Numbered from the stretch's first letter, positions 36,627-47,814 are shown. The stretch is 64,000 nucleotides of DNA from Monodelphis domestica (GCF_027887165.1 NC_077233.1:232181872-232245871), one strand, 5' to 3'. Translations and numbers: made by a program. The notes: generated from the letters alone by a model not told the origin.

Positions 36627-37130
36627 TTGTTGTTTGTTGTACATTTTTCAAGAAGACCGGTGATATCATGGGGTGTTCCTGACTTGCACATTAATTGAAT
36701 TTAAGTGAGGCAGAGCTGCACCAAGTCATAGGTCTTACTCTCTCTTCCCAAGTCATGCAAGTCCAGTAGCAAGGCAGAAGTCAGGACAATTGGTGCTGGC
36801 CCAGGATGTAGTCAATGACCTTAGCTTCTTCCACGTCTAGCCATGCTCTAAGCATTCCACAGCCCCTGCTTCCACCTACCTTCGTGGCACTACAACAAAC
36901 TGTTCTCATCTGACCATTCTACCAAGGGGAGTCTTCACATGCCTGGGGTGACACCCCCTAATTCGCCAACAGGTTTGAGACCTGTCAATTACCCTTAACC
37001 TAGTTTAGCCTGCCTGCTGAGACGGTTTACTGGGCTATGTTGTGTATGCTACAGTTTCTTGGAGCCGGACACTAAATGAGGAAAGTAGCCCTGAAAAGGG
37101 TTCAGCCCTCACACCAGAGTATTCCTTGAA
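36627..37130 (+). repeat. Interspersed repeat X, plus copy
   Basis: I have seen this text as a common marsupial repeat (AGAAGACCGGTGATATCATG, TTAAGTGAGGCAGAGCTGC, CATGCCTGGGGTGACACCCC) but cannot name the family. Its start reappears inverted at 38130-38215. Confidence 0.5.
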
Positions 37131-37739
37131 CACTGTGTATACCTTAACCAGAGATAACTGTAATACTAATAATAATATGATAGTCCATGTTGAAATAGTA
37201 CTGTACAAACCTTATCTCAGAATAGGACTCAAAACAATTCTGTGATGAAATTACTTCAAGTATTATTATTAGCCCTATTTTACAGATGAGAAAAACCGAG
37301 ACTTAGAAACATTAAGGCTATCTATCACATTGGTGAGAGTTAAATAAAGATCTTGCTACTTCAAAAACATCATTAAATCTACTATGCTACATTGTTTAGA
37401 GAATGGTTCAAAAACATTTTCAGTTATATCCCAGAAGCAGCATCCCAGAGTCCTCAAAACACAGTCATTTTCTTGGCTAAGGCTCATAATGTGGGCTTTG
37501 GGAAGGACTTAATTCAATAATATCTAATTCTGGAGTTATGGAATGCTCAGGCGGGATTAAAACTAACTGCAGGATAGATCGTTGATGTGAGAGCATCTTG
37601 TGAAAATTTGTGAAAATGCTCTAAGTGATAACTAGTCTTAGAATATAGCAAGAGCGACTGGTTTGGGACCTGAATTTAAGTCCTGCTTCTGCCTCAGACT
37701 GACTATGTGACCTTGAGCTGGTCTCACAACCATTCAGTG
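37131..37739. other. MIR fragments and unassigned
   Basis: 37240-37330 minus MIR (CCCTATTTTACAGATGAG) and 37660-37738 plus MIR. No gene. Confidence 0.5.
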
Positions 37740-38215
37740 TCCTGATCAACATTCGAAGACTATACATTGCAGAGATCCAGTCATATTCACTTCCATCTCA
37801 ACCAAGCACAAAGCCCACCAATCCTCACCACCCAGGTTCTATTGGATCTGGGCCCAGGGACAGTGACTGCCAATGACCTCAAACTTGGTGGTGAGATAAG
37901 AAGTGCTCTACCCCAAAGATACGAAGGCTTCCTTCCCTCAGCAGAATGGAAGAATAAGAACAATTTGTTCCAAGGCCATGAAGGCAACTGAATGGAGCAC
38001 TTATTTGGTCAGACATGGAAAAAGCCAAGGCGTCCACTTCAAACTGGGCCATCATGCTTTTGTGTAGCCATCGGGCTCAATGACTCTGAAAGACAGAGTG
38101 AAGCCCACAACTTTGTACAGGCATCCTTGTTGAAATATAATTAATGAACAAGTCAGTACATCCCCCCCCCCCATGTCATTGGTCCTCTTGGAAATGAAGG
38201 AAGAACAATATATTG
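37740..38215 (-). repeat. Interspersed repeat X, minus copy
   Basis: CAATGACTCTGAAAGACAGAG, GAAGCCCACAACTTTGTACAG and the terminal CATGTCATTGGTCCTCTTGG, the inverted counterpart of the start of 36627. Includes an 11-C run at 38162-38172. Confidence 0.45.
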
Positions 38216-38324
38216 CCAAAAATGTTCCAACCAAATAGAAGTTTGCCCATTCAAGTGAAATCACAGGTCTAGTCTCTATTATTATCATTAAACTATTAAA
38301 ATGAACAAAAAATAACTTCTTCTA

Positions 38325-38680
38325 GTTCAGGGGTTCTTGGCATAGGGTCCTATGTACTCCTCATAATGATGTTTTTTAAAAATTCATAATTATTGGGTGG
38401 ATGGGGAGGGAGGGAAATAATATTATTATAACCAAGGAATACTGTTCTAAATTGACTAAATAAACATATTCAAATGGAAAAAAGAAACAGAAAAAATAAA
38501 AATAAAAAAATTCATAATTGACAAAAATGCTAGATTACAGTTAAAGGTTAGTGAAAATAAAGATGTCACCTTTTTCCCTCTCCAAGTTCACTGATGCCCT
38601 TAAATCTTTCCATGGGCTTCTGGGGAGCTTAAGGAGCCAGGGATGCTTGCACAGATCACAGGTTCATGCTCTAGAGTTAA
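38325..38680. mobile_element. hAT-like relic split by an L1 tail
   Basis: TTCAGGGGTTCTTGGCATAG at the left end and AATAAAGATGTCACCTTTTTC inside match the 49546 element. It is interrupted at 38392-38505. Confidence 0.55.
38392..38505 (+). mobile_element. Short L1-derived tail with 14-bp target-site duplication
   Basis: Related to 54944-55018 (ACTGTTCTAAATTGACTAAAT) and A-rich at its end. It is flanked by AAAAATTCATAATT at 38378-38391 and 38506-38519. Confidence 0.8.
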
Positions 38681-39229
38681 ACATCCAAAAGACCTTTCTC
38701 TACAGTAAGAGGTCATTTTATTACTGATTTTGTATTTGGCTGGGTAGAGGGGAAGTTGGTATAGACCTGTTCACATCAGTGTGGGGAAAGTCCCTTCACA
38801 AATAAGTACCAGCAATTCCTCTGTCACCTCTAGCTTGGGGAATTGCCTAGAGGGGAGATAAAGTGACTTGTCTACACATTCTTAAGTACCTAAGGCTAGA
38901 CCTGCACCTAGATCTGCCTGGCCCCAAGGCTGCTAGTCTGAGTATCCATTATCCCTTTCTTCCTTAAACTAAATAAAGTTGGTTATCATCTCCCTGCTGT
39001 GATCTCAGGAACTCTGAAAGGCCCACCCAATCAAAATATCTCCCTTATTATAAGACCTGGAATTTCTGCCATTATTGCCACTTCTCTTTAAGGTGAAGAC
39101 TCCCTGTCCAGAAAGCCCAGAGAGCAGAACAAAAAATAATGGGTGGGAATTACAGAGAGGTAAATTTCAGCAAGGTATAAGAAAAGCTCCTGACAGCTAG
39201 AGCTCTTCAAAAATGAAATGGCTTCCCTT
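38681..39229. other. Unassigned
   Basis: No repeat or exon recognised. Confidence 0.45.
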
Positions 39230-40050
39230 GGGGGGAGTGAATAGACTGTCCTTACTGGAGGGATTCAAACAGAAGTAAACAATAATTTAATGGGATTATC
39301 ATCACAGAAGCAAGTTCTTGATTAGGTGCAAGCTGAACTAAGTGACCTCTGAAATCCCTTCCAGCTTTTGGATTTATGATTCTGCAAAAATTTAAGGATG
39401 AGCAGCTTGACCAGGAGGGAGTATGTAAATCCATTAGCATCCTTTTAAAATTTAGCAGATGCAGCAATGTGGTATTATAATTATAATAATAACTACTAGT
39501 ATTCATATGGCAAATTAAAGTTTGCCAAGCACTTTACAAGTATTATTTCATTTATCTTCATATCAACCCTGGGAAGTGTTATATTACACCTATTTTTCAG
39601 ATGAAGAAATGAAGGCAGGCAGAGGTTAAGTGACTTGCCCACTGTCACATAGCTAGTAAATGAGACCAGATTTGATTTCAAGTCTTCCTTACTCTAATTC
39701 CAGTGCTCTATCTGCTGCATTACCTAGATATGGTGGGGAACAAGGTTAGAAGACCTGATATTTTCTGTGTAACCATGAGCCTGTTTTTTGACCACAAAAG
39801 GACAACACTACTTAGGCTATATCCCCCAAATCAGGTGCTATGAGGAAACGACTTCCCAAAACTTAAAGCCCTTCATAAATATCCTTTATAAATTACTAAT
39901 GCAAATGTGTTTACCAGGCAGAGTGGATAGTTAGTTGGCTTCTGAGTCAGAAAGTCCTGAGTTTGAATCTTTCTTACACAACTGGAGCAAATCACTTAAT
40001 TTCTCAGTGTCCTGGGCAATTCTAAAACTCTAAAATGCAGAGCAATCGCT
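39230..40050. repeat. Three MIR relics
   Basis: Plus at 39230-39390 (GACCTCTGAAATCCCTTCCAG), minus at 39490-39730 (CAAGCACTTTACAAGTATTA), plus at 39900-40050 (GAGTCAGAAAGTCCTGAGTTT). Confidence 0.65.
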
Positions 40051-40919
40051 GATCTGTATTAGCAGAAGTTCCTCAAGTTGGCCTGCCTGCACAGATGAAA
40101 TTCTATAAAAATAATTGACCAGACAGAAAATGCAGAGCTCTGTAGGATTACAACCGGGAAAAGCTGAATTTTTATGAAGGATGGGACAAAGAAGGGGCTT
40201 GAGTGTAGGGTTTGGGGAGAGGAACTTGCAGATAGAATTCTAGGGCATGAAAGTGGGAATTATCTCAAGGCAAATGTCACCTGCTTCTCGATTTTGTTAA
40301 AGACCAGCTGTGAAAGGAGACACACATATGAGATTCTGTTACCTATAAAAACAAGAAAGAAATTAACCCTTGTGCAAGAGGCAATCAGAACCCAAGTCTT
40401 AATCTGATGCAATTGCTGAGACTATTGGCTGAAGCTATTGTCTGGCTGCCATGGTTATTTTCAGGCACCTCAATAAGCCTCCTCCCACCTCCAGCTGTGG
40501 GTAATAAGGCACAGATTTACATCACCCTCATATTTTCCTGGTGGGTTTCTTTATTGAAGCCACCAGTTCAGATTAACCCAAGGAACATAAACACTGCAAC
40601 TCTGATTTCTAGGAGAGATGGGCAGTAGCCCTGTCTCCCCCACTGGCTCATCTCAGGGATTGAGAGGGAGTATAATTATTCTACATGCATCTCAGACTGT
40701 GGCAAATCATTTGGATAATTTCATTGCCCTGGGGCTTCCAGAAAACTCTTGGGAAATGCACCTGCCCCATAACAGTCCCTTTTACTTTGATGACTTCTAT
40801 TTCTTCTCAACCCACTCTAGTAATGGCCTTGCTTTTGGAAATCTGCAGGTCACTCCAGAAACCTGTGCAGGTCATAAATTTGGAACTAGCAGAGTATTCT
40901 TTAAAAAAAAAATAAGTTT
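40051..40919. promoter_or_regulatory. Repeat-free block, candidate regulatory DNA upstream of GPRC5B
   Basis: About 0.87 kb without repeat words, 3 kb upstream of the CpG island. The open frames overlap each other in different phases and show no domain. The call is by absence of repeats and by position only. Confidence 0.3.
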
Positions 40920-41515
40920 ATTACTTTCTTGTTGAATAGGAGGGTTTTGAAAAGAAGTAGAGAGGATGAAAATCATATTTTAAAAAATGATTTTTAATCA
41001 TTTAAAATGCAAATAAGAGAACAAAAGAAAATGCAGAATGGGACCCATTCAAGCAAAGCAGTGTTGGAAGTACCATGTTAAATTTGAAATATAAATGTTT
41101 TTCATATCATATTTCATTTTCTATATTCTTGTTTTTCCATTTGAGAAAGCTTACACAAAATGACTAATATAGAAAAATGTTTTACATGATTACACAAGTG
41201 AAATCTATATTAAATTGCTTGCTGTTGCAGGGAGTGGGGAGGTAGGGCCTGAGGAAGGGTTAGCAGAAAGGAGAGAATTTAGAACTAAATGTTTTTTAAA
41301 AAATGAAATGTTAAAAACTGTTTTTACATATAATAGGGAGGAAAATAAAATGAATTTGAATATACTTGTCTTAAAAGCTGTGTGTAATAGAGATTCAAAA
41401 TTTCATATGTGGTCTTTTTTCTGTTCCTTGAATGTGGAAATGTTCATGTCTGTTAATGCTTATCAAGTTCAGATTAATAAAAGAGAAAAAAAATTTTTAA
41501 GTGATTAATCCAATC
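40920..41515 (+). mobile_element. L1 3' end with tail
   Basis: ACATGATTACACAAGTGAAAT, TTGCTTGCTGTTGCAGGGAG, then a tail like that at 14780-14945 (TTTTTTCTGTTCCTTGAATG). Confidence 0.65.
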
Positions 41516-42990
41516 AGATCATTTTACAGATGAAGAAATAGGCAAGTTAAGCAATTTTTCCAAGGTCACACAGGGAGTAAGCATTAGAGGCAATATTTAA
41601 ACCCAGTATGTAGGCACGTTCATAGTGACCTGTTACATATAGTTTTAGACCTAGAAGGGCCCTTAGAGGTTAAATATTCAAGACCCTTCCTTTATCAGAT
41701 GAAGAAACTAAGGATCACAATTATTAAGTAATTTATCCCAAAGTTAAAGGCAGTTTCAGAAGCATTAGAGATTCAAACCCATGTTCCCTGACCCCAAATC
41801 CGGCACTGTTTTCCACTATCTCATAGTGCCTCTGTGCAGCTCAGATACATGCTTAGTTTTATCAATAGCTGAGAACTTGGTTACTTTGCCACTTGGGGAG
41901 TCAGAGCTAGAAAAAGTTGGTCTGGTCCAAGTCTGTTTGTTTCCATTCTCTAGACACTATTTGATCATCCAATCCAGGTTTACTGGTAAAAGGGATCTTT
42001 GGAAACCATCTCAGGAACCAAATCCCTTTGTCCACCAGGAGGTGGTGGTGTCTATCCATTCAATTCCGACAAGTTCAGGGAATTGTTCAATGAAAACTCT
42101 GCCAAGAATCTTTTTCCTTATTAAAAAAAAAAAAGTAGTAAGTGTAAATGTATATATGTAGATGAAGAGGTGTGTGTGTGTTGTCCATATACTGCACCTA
42201 TTCAGGAACAAGCTTCATATGCTGGGATAGACTATTTAACCAGTTCTTTGACCCTAAACTGTCACCCCTTTCCCAGCTTCAATTTCTTTATTTGCAAAAT
42301 GGGGGGGGGAGGGCGGTTTGGGGGGTTGGATTTGATAACCTCTTAAGGTTTCTTACAACTCTAACTACATGATCCTAAATATTTCTCACTACTTAAAATA
42401 AGTAAAAGGGCAGGAGGTGACGGAAAGAAAACTACTTAAAAGAGAGAGAACTAGCAGCTTACCTAGTCAAAACCCCTCTGTTTATAAATGAAAGAACTGA
42501 GATCTCCTGAGGAATGAAAGCCCTCACCTTTCCCAACTTTCCCACAAAAGCTAACCCCAGACTCTTCCCCACTGCAAGTATTAATGCCTTTCTCTTTGAG
42601 ACTAACTAAATATCTAGTTATTTACATATCGTCTTCCCAATAGAATGTAAGTTCTCTGAGGGCAGGGGCTACTTTTACCTTTCGTTCTGTAAGACTTAGC
42701 ACATTAATAAATGCTTTTTGGTCGATTGATTGGAGAAGAGGATCTCCCCCTCATTCAACAGGTTATTCGAAACCTTTAAACAGCTGGAAAAGAAACCCCC
42801 AAATATGCATTTTATACCCCTAAAAATCTGCCTTGTGGGTAGCAGGAGGAGGCTCAGAACAAAGCTTTGATGCCAGTTTCTGATGTGAAAAAAAGGTTAT
42901 TATCTCTGGACCCATACGCACCCTCTTTTGGGGGCTCCCTCTCCCATCCTTTTGGTCACTGAGCAAAAACATCTCGCGGCCCCTGGCTTT
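41516..42990. other. MIR and L2 relics, otherwise unassigned
   Basis: Minus MIR at 41516-41610 and 41655-41830, plus MIR at 42240-42375, L2 3' end at 42590-42735 (GAGGGCAGGGGCTACTTTTA). No exon recognised. Confidence 0.55.
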
Positions 42991-43559
42991 CTCCTCACAG
43001 GTCAATCAGTGCTTTCCTCAGTTGTACTGCATTCGTTTAGGACAAGAGAATCTTAGATTTCTGTAGCTACAAGGGATTACAAATCATCCAACCTATCCCC
43101 ATTGCCTTCAAACAGATGAACGAAAGTTGGAACTATCGCACCCGGAAAGCCCTCTAACAATCTCCTTTCCCTTAGGGCTCCTGTCACCGAGGGTGAGGTG
43201 CGGATGGGTATTAGAGCAGTGAAGTCTCAGGGGACCTGGTCTCAAGTCCTTCTTCTGACGCTCAAGACCTGTGTGATCTTGGGCAAGACAGATTCCTCCT
43301 TCGTGAAAAGGGAGGTGGGGGACCGAGGAGGTGGAGTACGAGCGGTCCTGGTCTCTAAGGTTCCTCCAAATTGCACATCTAAGGTCCCGTGGACACGTAT
43401 CTGAGTTATGAGCGTTCAGTGCTTTGTGTAATTCATTCAGATTGTTTTCTCAGTCAATAAATCGTATGGCTAAGTGTATTCACACACGGAGAGGTGTACT
43501 ATGTGCCCCCACAAGCGTGTTGGAGGGGGTTGGAGGGGAGAGTGCATTTGTGGGTCGTT
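42991..43559. other. Upstream flank of the CpG island
   Basis: A weak MIR-like plus piece at about 43215-43300 (GGGACCTGGTCTCAAGTCC). GC content rises toward the island. Confidence 0.45.
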
Positions 43560-43936
43560 GTCCTCTGCGTGTGCCCCGTGCGCCGGGAGACCTATATGAG
43601 CACCCTTTGTGTGTGTCGGTGCCTGTGAGGATGGCGGTTCACGTGCCGAGTGCACACTAGGGGCGGCAGGAGCACGGTGGGGGGAGGGGGTCAGGGAGTT
43701 TGCAGCTTCATTAGGCTTCGGGGAACCAGCGGATTGCACTGGAGAGGAGAACGGGCGGGAGGGGGAAGGGGCGGCCGTGGGGGTGGAGCTGGGGCTGTGC
43801 GAGAGCCAGTGAGCGAGCTGGGCTCGGGGCCCGCGGGACTGAGCTGGGAGGGAGGACCGAGGAGTGGGGGCTAGGCTGGGTGCAGGGAGGGGACAGAGCT
43901 GACGGCGAAATCCGGGACCGCCGCTGGAACTGTAGT

Positions 43937-43980
43937 CAGAGCCAGAGCCGGAGCCGGAGCCAGAGCCAGACCCAGAGCCG
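43937..43980 (+). repeat. Hexanucleotide repeat (GAGCCR)n in the presumed 5' UTR
   Basis: About seven imperfect units of AGAGCC/GGAGCC run in tandem inside the CpG island. On the other strand they read as a Ser-Gly run, which creates a chance open frame. Such a tract may vary in length between individuals. Confidence 0.8.
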
Positions 43981-44029
43981 GTCCGGGCGGCAGAAGCGGC
44001 AACAGGGCGCAGGGGGGCCGTGCGCGGCA

Positions 44030-44038
44030 ATGCAGTGA
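44030..44038 (+). promoter_or_regulatory. Two-codon upstream ORF (ATG CAG TGA) in the GPRC5B leader
   Basis: ATG at 44030 is followed by one codon and a stop inside the presumed exon 1. It is only present in mRNA if transcription starts upstream of it. Confidence 0.4.
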
Positions 44039-44112
44039 GAGCATCTAGGGGAGCAGGAGCCGGGACTAGGGGGTGGGGGGAGGGGAGGGGAACGGGGGAC
44101 CGCTCTGCAGAA

Positions 44113-44118
44113 ATGTGA
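44113..44118 (+). promoter_or_regulatory. Start-stop upstream ORF (ATG TGA) in the GPRC5B leader
   Basis: ATG is directly followed by TGA 62 bases before the exon 1 donor, with G at -3. It lies in the same frame as the main ORF after splicing, so it also proves there is no N-terminal extension from this exon. Minimal uORFs of this kind can pause initiating ribosomes in other genes; its effect here is inference. Confidence 0.45.
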
Positions 44119-44179
44119 CTTCGGTGGCAGCTGCGAAAGAAGCGGGAGAGTCCGTCCGGCTGTGGGGCCGCCGGTGCGG

Positions 44180-46523
44180 GTGAGTGCCTCGCGGCTACCT
44201 AGAAGGGGCTCAGCCCAGGCGGGAAGAGAGGGGTTCGGGGGGAGGGGGACTCTCCAGGCCCCAGACAAACTTTTAACCAGCGGGAAGAGCTCTATGCAGC
44301 GTCTCCCATGCTGAAGGGTGTTCATATCCCTGTGCGGTCCATAGCCCGCCGCAGGGACTGAGTGAGCAAAGCTGGGGTGCGAGCGTAATTATTGGGGAGC
44401 AGGGAGAAGGCCCCAGTGCAGTAGTGTCCGGAGAGGAGCCGCAGAGGGCGGAGCGGGGCCAGATTTGGGGGGTGATCATATTTGGAAAGGCGGGGGAGGG
44501 TCTGGGCGTAAAGGGTAAGGGTGCTCCCGTAGAGGAATTAGAGCAGGGTTCAGTTTTTTGAAGGTCTAGGAGGACAATCGGGTAGCTTCTCCTTGGCCCT
44601 CAAAAGGAGAGGCAGCCCTGATCCTCACTGGAAACCAGTGCTTGGCCCGCACCTGCAGAAGGAAGGTTGTTGCGGGACGTGCTCCGCACTGTCCGGGAGG
44701 GAGGCACTGCGGACTGGAGACAAGTGGAGCGACTGAGGCCATAGAACAGCTGGAAATCGGGACTGGAACGGACTAATGCAGAATTGGAGTAGAAAGGGGG
44801 GAGAAGCAGAACTGGAGGCTTTCGGGACTGTCTTGATTAAAAGAGCACCTTGGGGGATGTATCTAGGAGAGTACTGAGGCGCTTATAATGAGACTGCAGC
44901 CTACAACCCTAGGCCCTGGGGGGGGTGGTGTTAGTGGCAGGTTGCCAGAGCCCGGCAATTCTTGGGGTTCGAAATGGAGAGAACCAGATACGTGGGGTTG
45001 GCTTCTCAGCTTTTTTTTTTCCTTCCCCCTCTCCTGATAACCTAAGGAAGAGAATGTTTAGTTGAAAGAGGGAGGTGGGGGGAGAGTAGGGAGAGAGTGA
45101 GAGAAAGAGCCAGAGCTGAGTGGAGGTCATTGAATACAATAGTACATCTGGTTGAAGAATACTGTGGCTGGGAAATGTTTGCCTGCCATGAAGAAAGGTC
45201 AGGACCTTTATGGGGGAGGGGGGCAGTTCTAGTCTACCTCTGAGCTCCTCAAAAAACCCTGCTCTTTTGTTGGATTGTTGACCTTAGGGACCCCCACCAA
45301 CCCCTGCCAAGTCAACTCTGTGTCCTTGTTCAGCTCCCCAGGCTTGGGTTGGGGGAAGATATGTGGGCCAGAGTCCAATGTAACTTCCCTCCTCCCCACT
45401 CCAGCTCCTTAAAGTTCCCTTAACTGCCTCTTAACCAAACCTGTCAGGATAGCAGAGATTCTCTTTGGATGGACCCGTGAGGTCCTTTGAGTCCTCCATG
45501 TCGCCATCTCCTTCCTTACCATCTCTTTGGGGAGCTGGCTCCTCTGAGAAGAATAAACCCAGAATTGACCAACCAATATTGTCTGCTTACATTTTGCATC
45601 CAGTCTTTGACCTGGACTGGAGGTCTGGGAGAATCCCTAGAAATGATATCTCTGAAACCTAGAGGAAATTTGCCTCCCAGCCACAGAGCACAAAATTCCA
45701 ACTATCTTTAGACCAGAGCAAAGTATCAGGTCTAAAGAGCTGGTTTTTCTATTTGAGATCTTCGAGATCATACCTTAGTCAGTCCAACCCCATCGTTTAG
45801 AAGCCCTGAGGCTCTTGAGAAGTTTAATGATGCCCAAGGTCACCGGGATACGGAGTAGCTGAGCCAGGGTTTGATTCCATGGCCCTGGGACTCTAAATTC
45901 CATTCTATTTTCATAATACTAAATGAGTTAGTTCACTAAGTGTGCTTTGGGATGGAAGAGGCAAGGTAGTCTCGCTCAGGCCTTGGATTATCTAGAGAGG
46001 GGCACAGAAATGAGAAAACAACCATACATGTGAGTTCTAATCAGCTCCCTACCTAAGAAGACCTTCCCTTCAATAAATATTTATTAGGTAGACTGTGAGG
46101 AATAGTGGATAGAGCTAAAAAAAAGAGCTTCCTAAGACACTGGCTGTGTGATCCTGGGCAAAACACTTAACCTTTCTGGTCCATAGGCAACTGAACTTGA
46201 CCCATGAGGGGAGGGGAGACAGTAAGGAGTCTGAAGGGAATTTTAAAAAATGGTGGGGATGTGTTAGAGAACTAGGGAGGGGGATTCTCTGTATTTAACT
46301 GGAGGTAGTCAACTAGTATGCTGAGTGACACAAATTTGAGTCTTATTATTGAGTCAACAATCCCTGACCAATTTTGTATTGGAACCGCTGTGCGAATTGT
46401 TCTTCCTCTCTATTCTTTGCCTTGGGGCTTAAATCAGAAGGGAAGATCCTGTGTGCTGGGGCCAGATGGAATGCTGGATGCCCAGGCGGAAGAGTAGGAC
46501 CGCACTGACAGGGGAAGTCAGAG
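44180..46523 (+). other. GPRC5B: GPRC5B intron 1, 5' part
   Basis: GC-rich sequence fades into ordinary intron. MIR-like relics lie at about 45745-45910 (minus) and 46085-46190 (plus). A purine-rich GGGAGAG patch lies near 45065-45115. No exon is recognisable. Confidence 0.6.
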
Positions 46524-46556
46524 GGAAGGGGAGGGGGAGGGGGAGGGGGAGGGCGG
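46524..46556 (+). repeat. G-rich (GGGGGA)n tract, possible G-quadruplex
   Basis: Five runs of four or five G, each separated by one A, in intron 1 about 2.3 kb downstream of the donor. This meets the usual four-run quadruplex pattern on the coding strand. Confidence 0.75.
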
Positions 46557-47290
46557 AGAAAGAAATATCAGCACTTTGAGGCACAGATGTTCAAAAGTGT
46601 TTCAAAAACGACATGCTAGAGATTGCGAGGAATTTTCCATCCCTTGGCAGGCTATTATTACATAAAAGGAGGATGTATTTTCTGCACGTTGTCCCATGTT
46701 CCTCCCTCTGCTAAGCTCCCGGAGAGTCCGATTTACTTCAAATCAGGGGCTCTAATTTACTTCCCAGCAAGGAAGTGAGAGAGGTGGATACTGGGTATGT
46801 ACAGCCTAGCGCCGCTGGCTCCTCATCAATCCTGCCGATGGCTCTGGGGTCTGGATGGGCTTAACGTCCGTCATCTGAGGAGGTGCTCGGTAGGCACTGA
46901 TGGCCGATGATGAAGCCCCAGTGCTTTGAGAACTTCAGACTCTCGCCCTCCCAAAGCGTGCCCCTTGAGTAGTAGAGATGGCCGGACCCCCGCTTGTTCT
47001 TTGGAACAAATGAGTGTCTCCTCCCTGCACTCTCTGATTTCAGAACTGCAGTTCAAAATTGGTGAGAATTTTCTCCATCCCAACCTAGGCAAGCCAGCCA
47101 GCCCGGAATGGAGGGTTCTGGAATATCATTTGCATTTAAATGATTGCTTTTATTTACAGGCTTGAGGCTGTTTTGCATATTCATGGTACACTCTCACAAC
47201 TGTATTTACATACCGAAAGGGATTTCTTGGGTGCTAAATCTAGCAGTTTGTGTAGGTTAGGCCTAACCTAAGAAATGAATGGTAGGAAAG
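46557..47290 (+). promoter_or_regulatory. Repeat-free intron 1 block with octamer-like motifs
   Basis: No SINE, LINE or MIR signature is visible. ATTTGCAT, a perfect POU octamer, lies at 47128-47135, followed by AT-rich homeobox-like sequence, and TTTTGCAT (one mismatch) at 47171-47178. This is a candidate enhancer by composition and context only. Confidence 0.3.
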
Positions 47291-47524
47291 GGTGTAACTA
47301 ATTCTCCCGATGATTCAGCTCAGCTATTTGTGCCCTGAAGTCTTTTGCTGACTGTTATCAACACTGACAAGTAAAGGCTAAAACCACAGGACTGATGTGA
47401 TAAATGAAAACACTGGGCACTCGAGGAGAGCTCCATCTTAACTCTTTGTTCTATCTGGATAGCTGGGGCTTGGGGCTGGGGGGTTGGGAAGCTCACCATT
47501 CCTCTAAAGAGTTCAGCCAAGTCA

Positions 47525-47640
47525 AGTCAACAGGCATTTATTAAACACCCATTAATATGCCGGGAACTGGGCTAAGTGCTGGGGATCCAGAGAAGGCCAA
47601 AGACAGCCTCTGCTCTCCTGGAGTTCAGGCAGCACACTTG
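47525..47640 (+). repeat. Ancient SINE-like relic
   Basis: Resembles the common mammalian relic reading 'catttattaaacacc...gggaactgggctaagtgctggggat'. The same head occurs at about 32330-32450 and 48979-49090. Family not assigned. Confidence 0.5.
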
Positions 47641-47814
47641 CTACCTACTGTAGAGGATAAAATGGAGATGACCTCAGAGGGAAGGCACTAGCACCAAAGG
47701 GGATCCAGGAAAGACTTCTTACAGAAGGCAGGACCCTACCTGAAACAAAACTGGAGTCTTGTTTTTGTTTTTGTCTTTCTTGGGTTTTTGACTTCCTTGT
47801 ATCTCCAGCACGAT

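Larger units (their letters stand above)
43900..44179 (+). other. GPRC5B: Probable noncoding exon 1 of GPRC5B (5' end approximate)
   Basis: The exon would end at a strong donor, GCG|GTGAGTG, with GT at 44180-44181. Joined to 60698, the frame that leads into the coding ATG reads back to a TGA at 44116-44118, so the exon adds no codons. It also holds two tiny upstream ORFs. A second possible donor, AAGG|GTAAGG with GT at 44515, would give a longer exon. The 5' boundary is a guess. Confidence 0.55.
43560..44520 (+). promoter_or_regulatory. GPRC5B: CpG island, probable GPRC5B promoter
   Basis: This is the only long GC- and CpG-rich stretch in the window. It has several GC-box-like sites (GGGCGGG near 43753, GGGGCGG near 43659 and 43769) and no TATA box in a sensible place. 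It lies about 16.5 kb upstream of the coding exon on the same strand and contains a consensus splice donor, as expected for a housekeeping-type promoter with a noncoding first exon. No repeat explains it. The start site cannot be fixed from sequence. Confidence 0.75.

Noticed and set aside
43470-44030. 186-codon minus-strand frame with a Ser-Gly run in the CpG island
   Set aside because: It is a GC-rich chance frame driven by the hexanucleotide repeat. There is no domain, and the region is better explained as promoter and leader of the plus-strand gene.
43936-44325. 129-codon minus-strand frame over exon 1
   Set aside because: Proline- and leucine-rich low-complexity translation of GC-rich DNA. 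No homology recognised.
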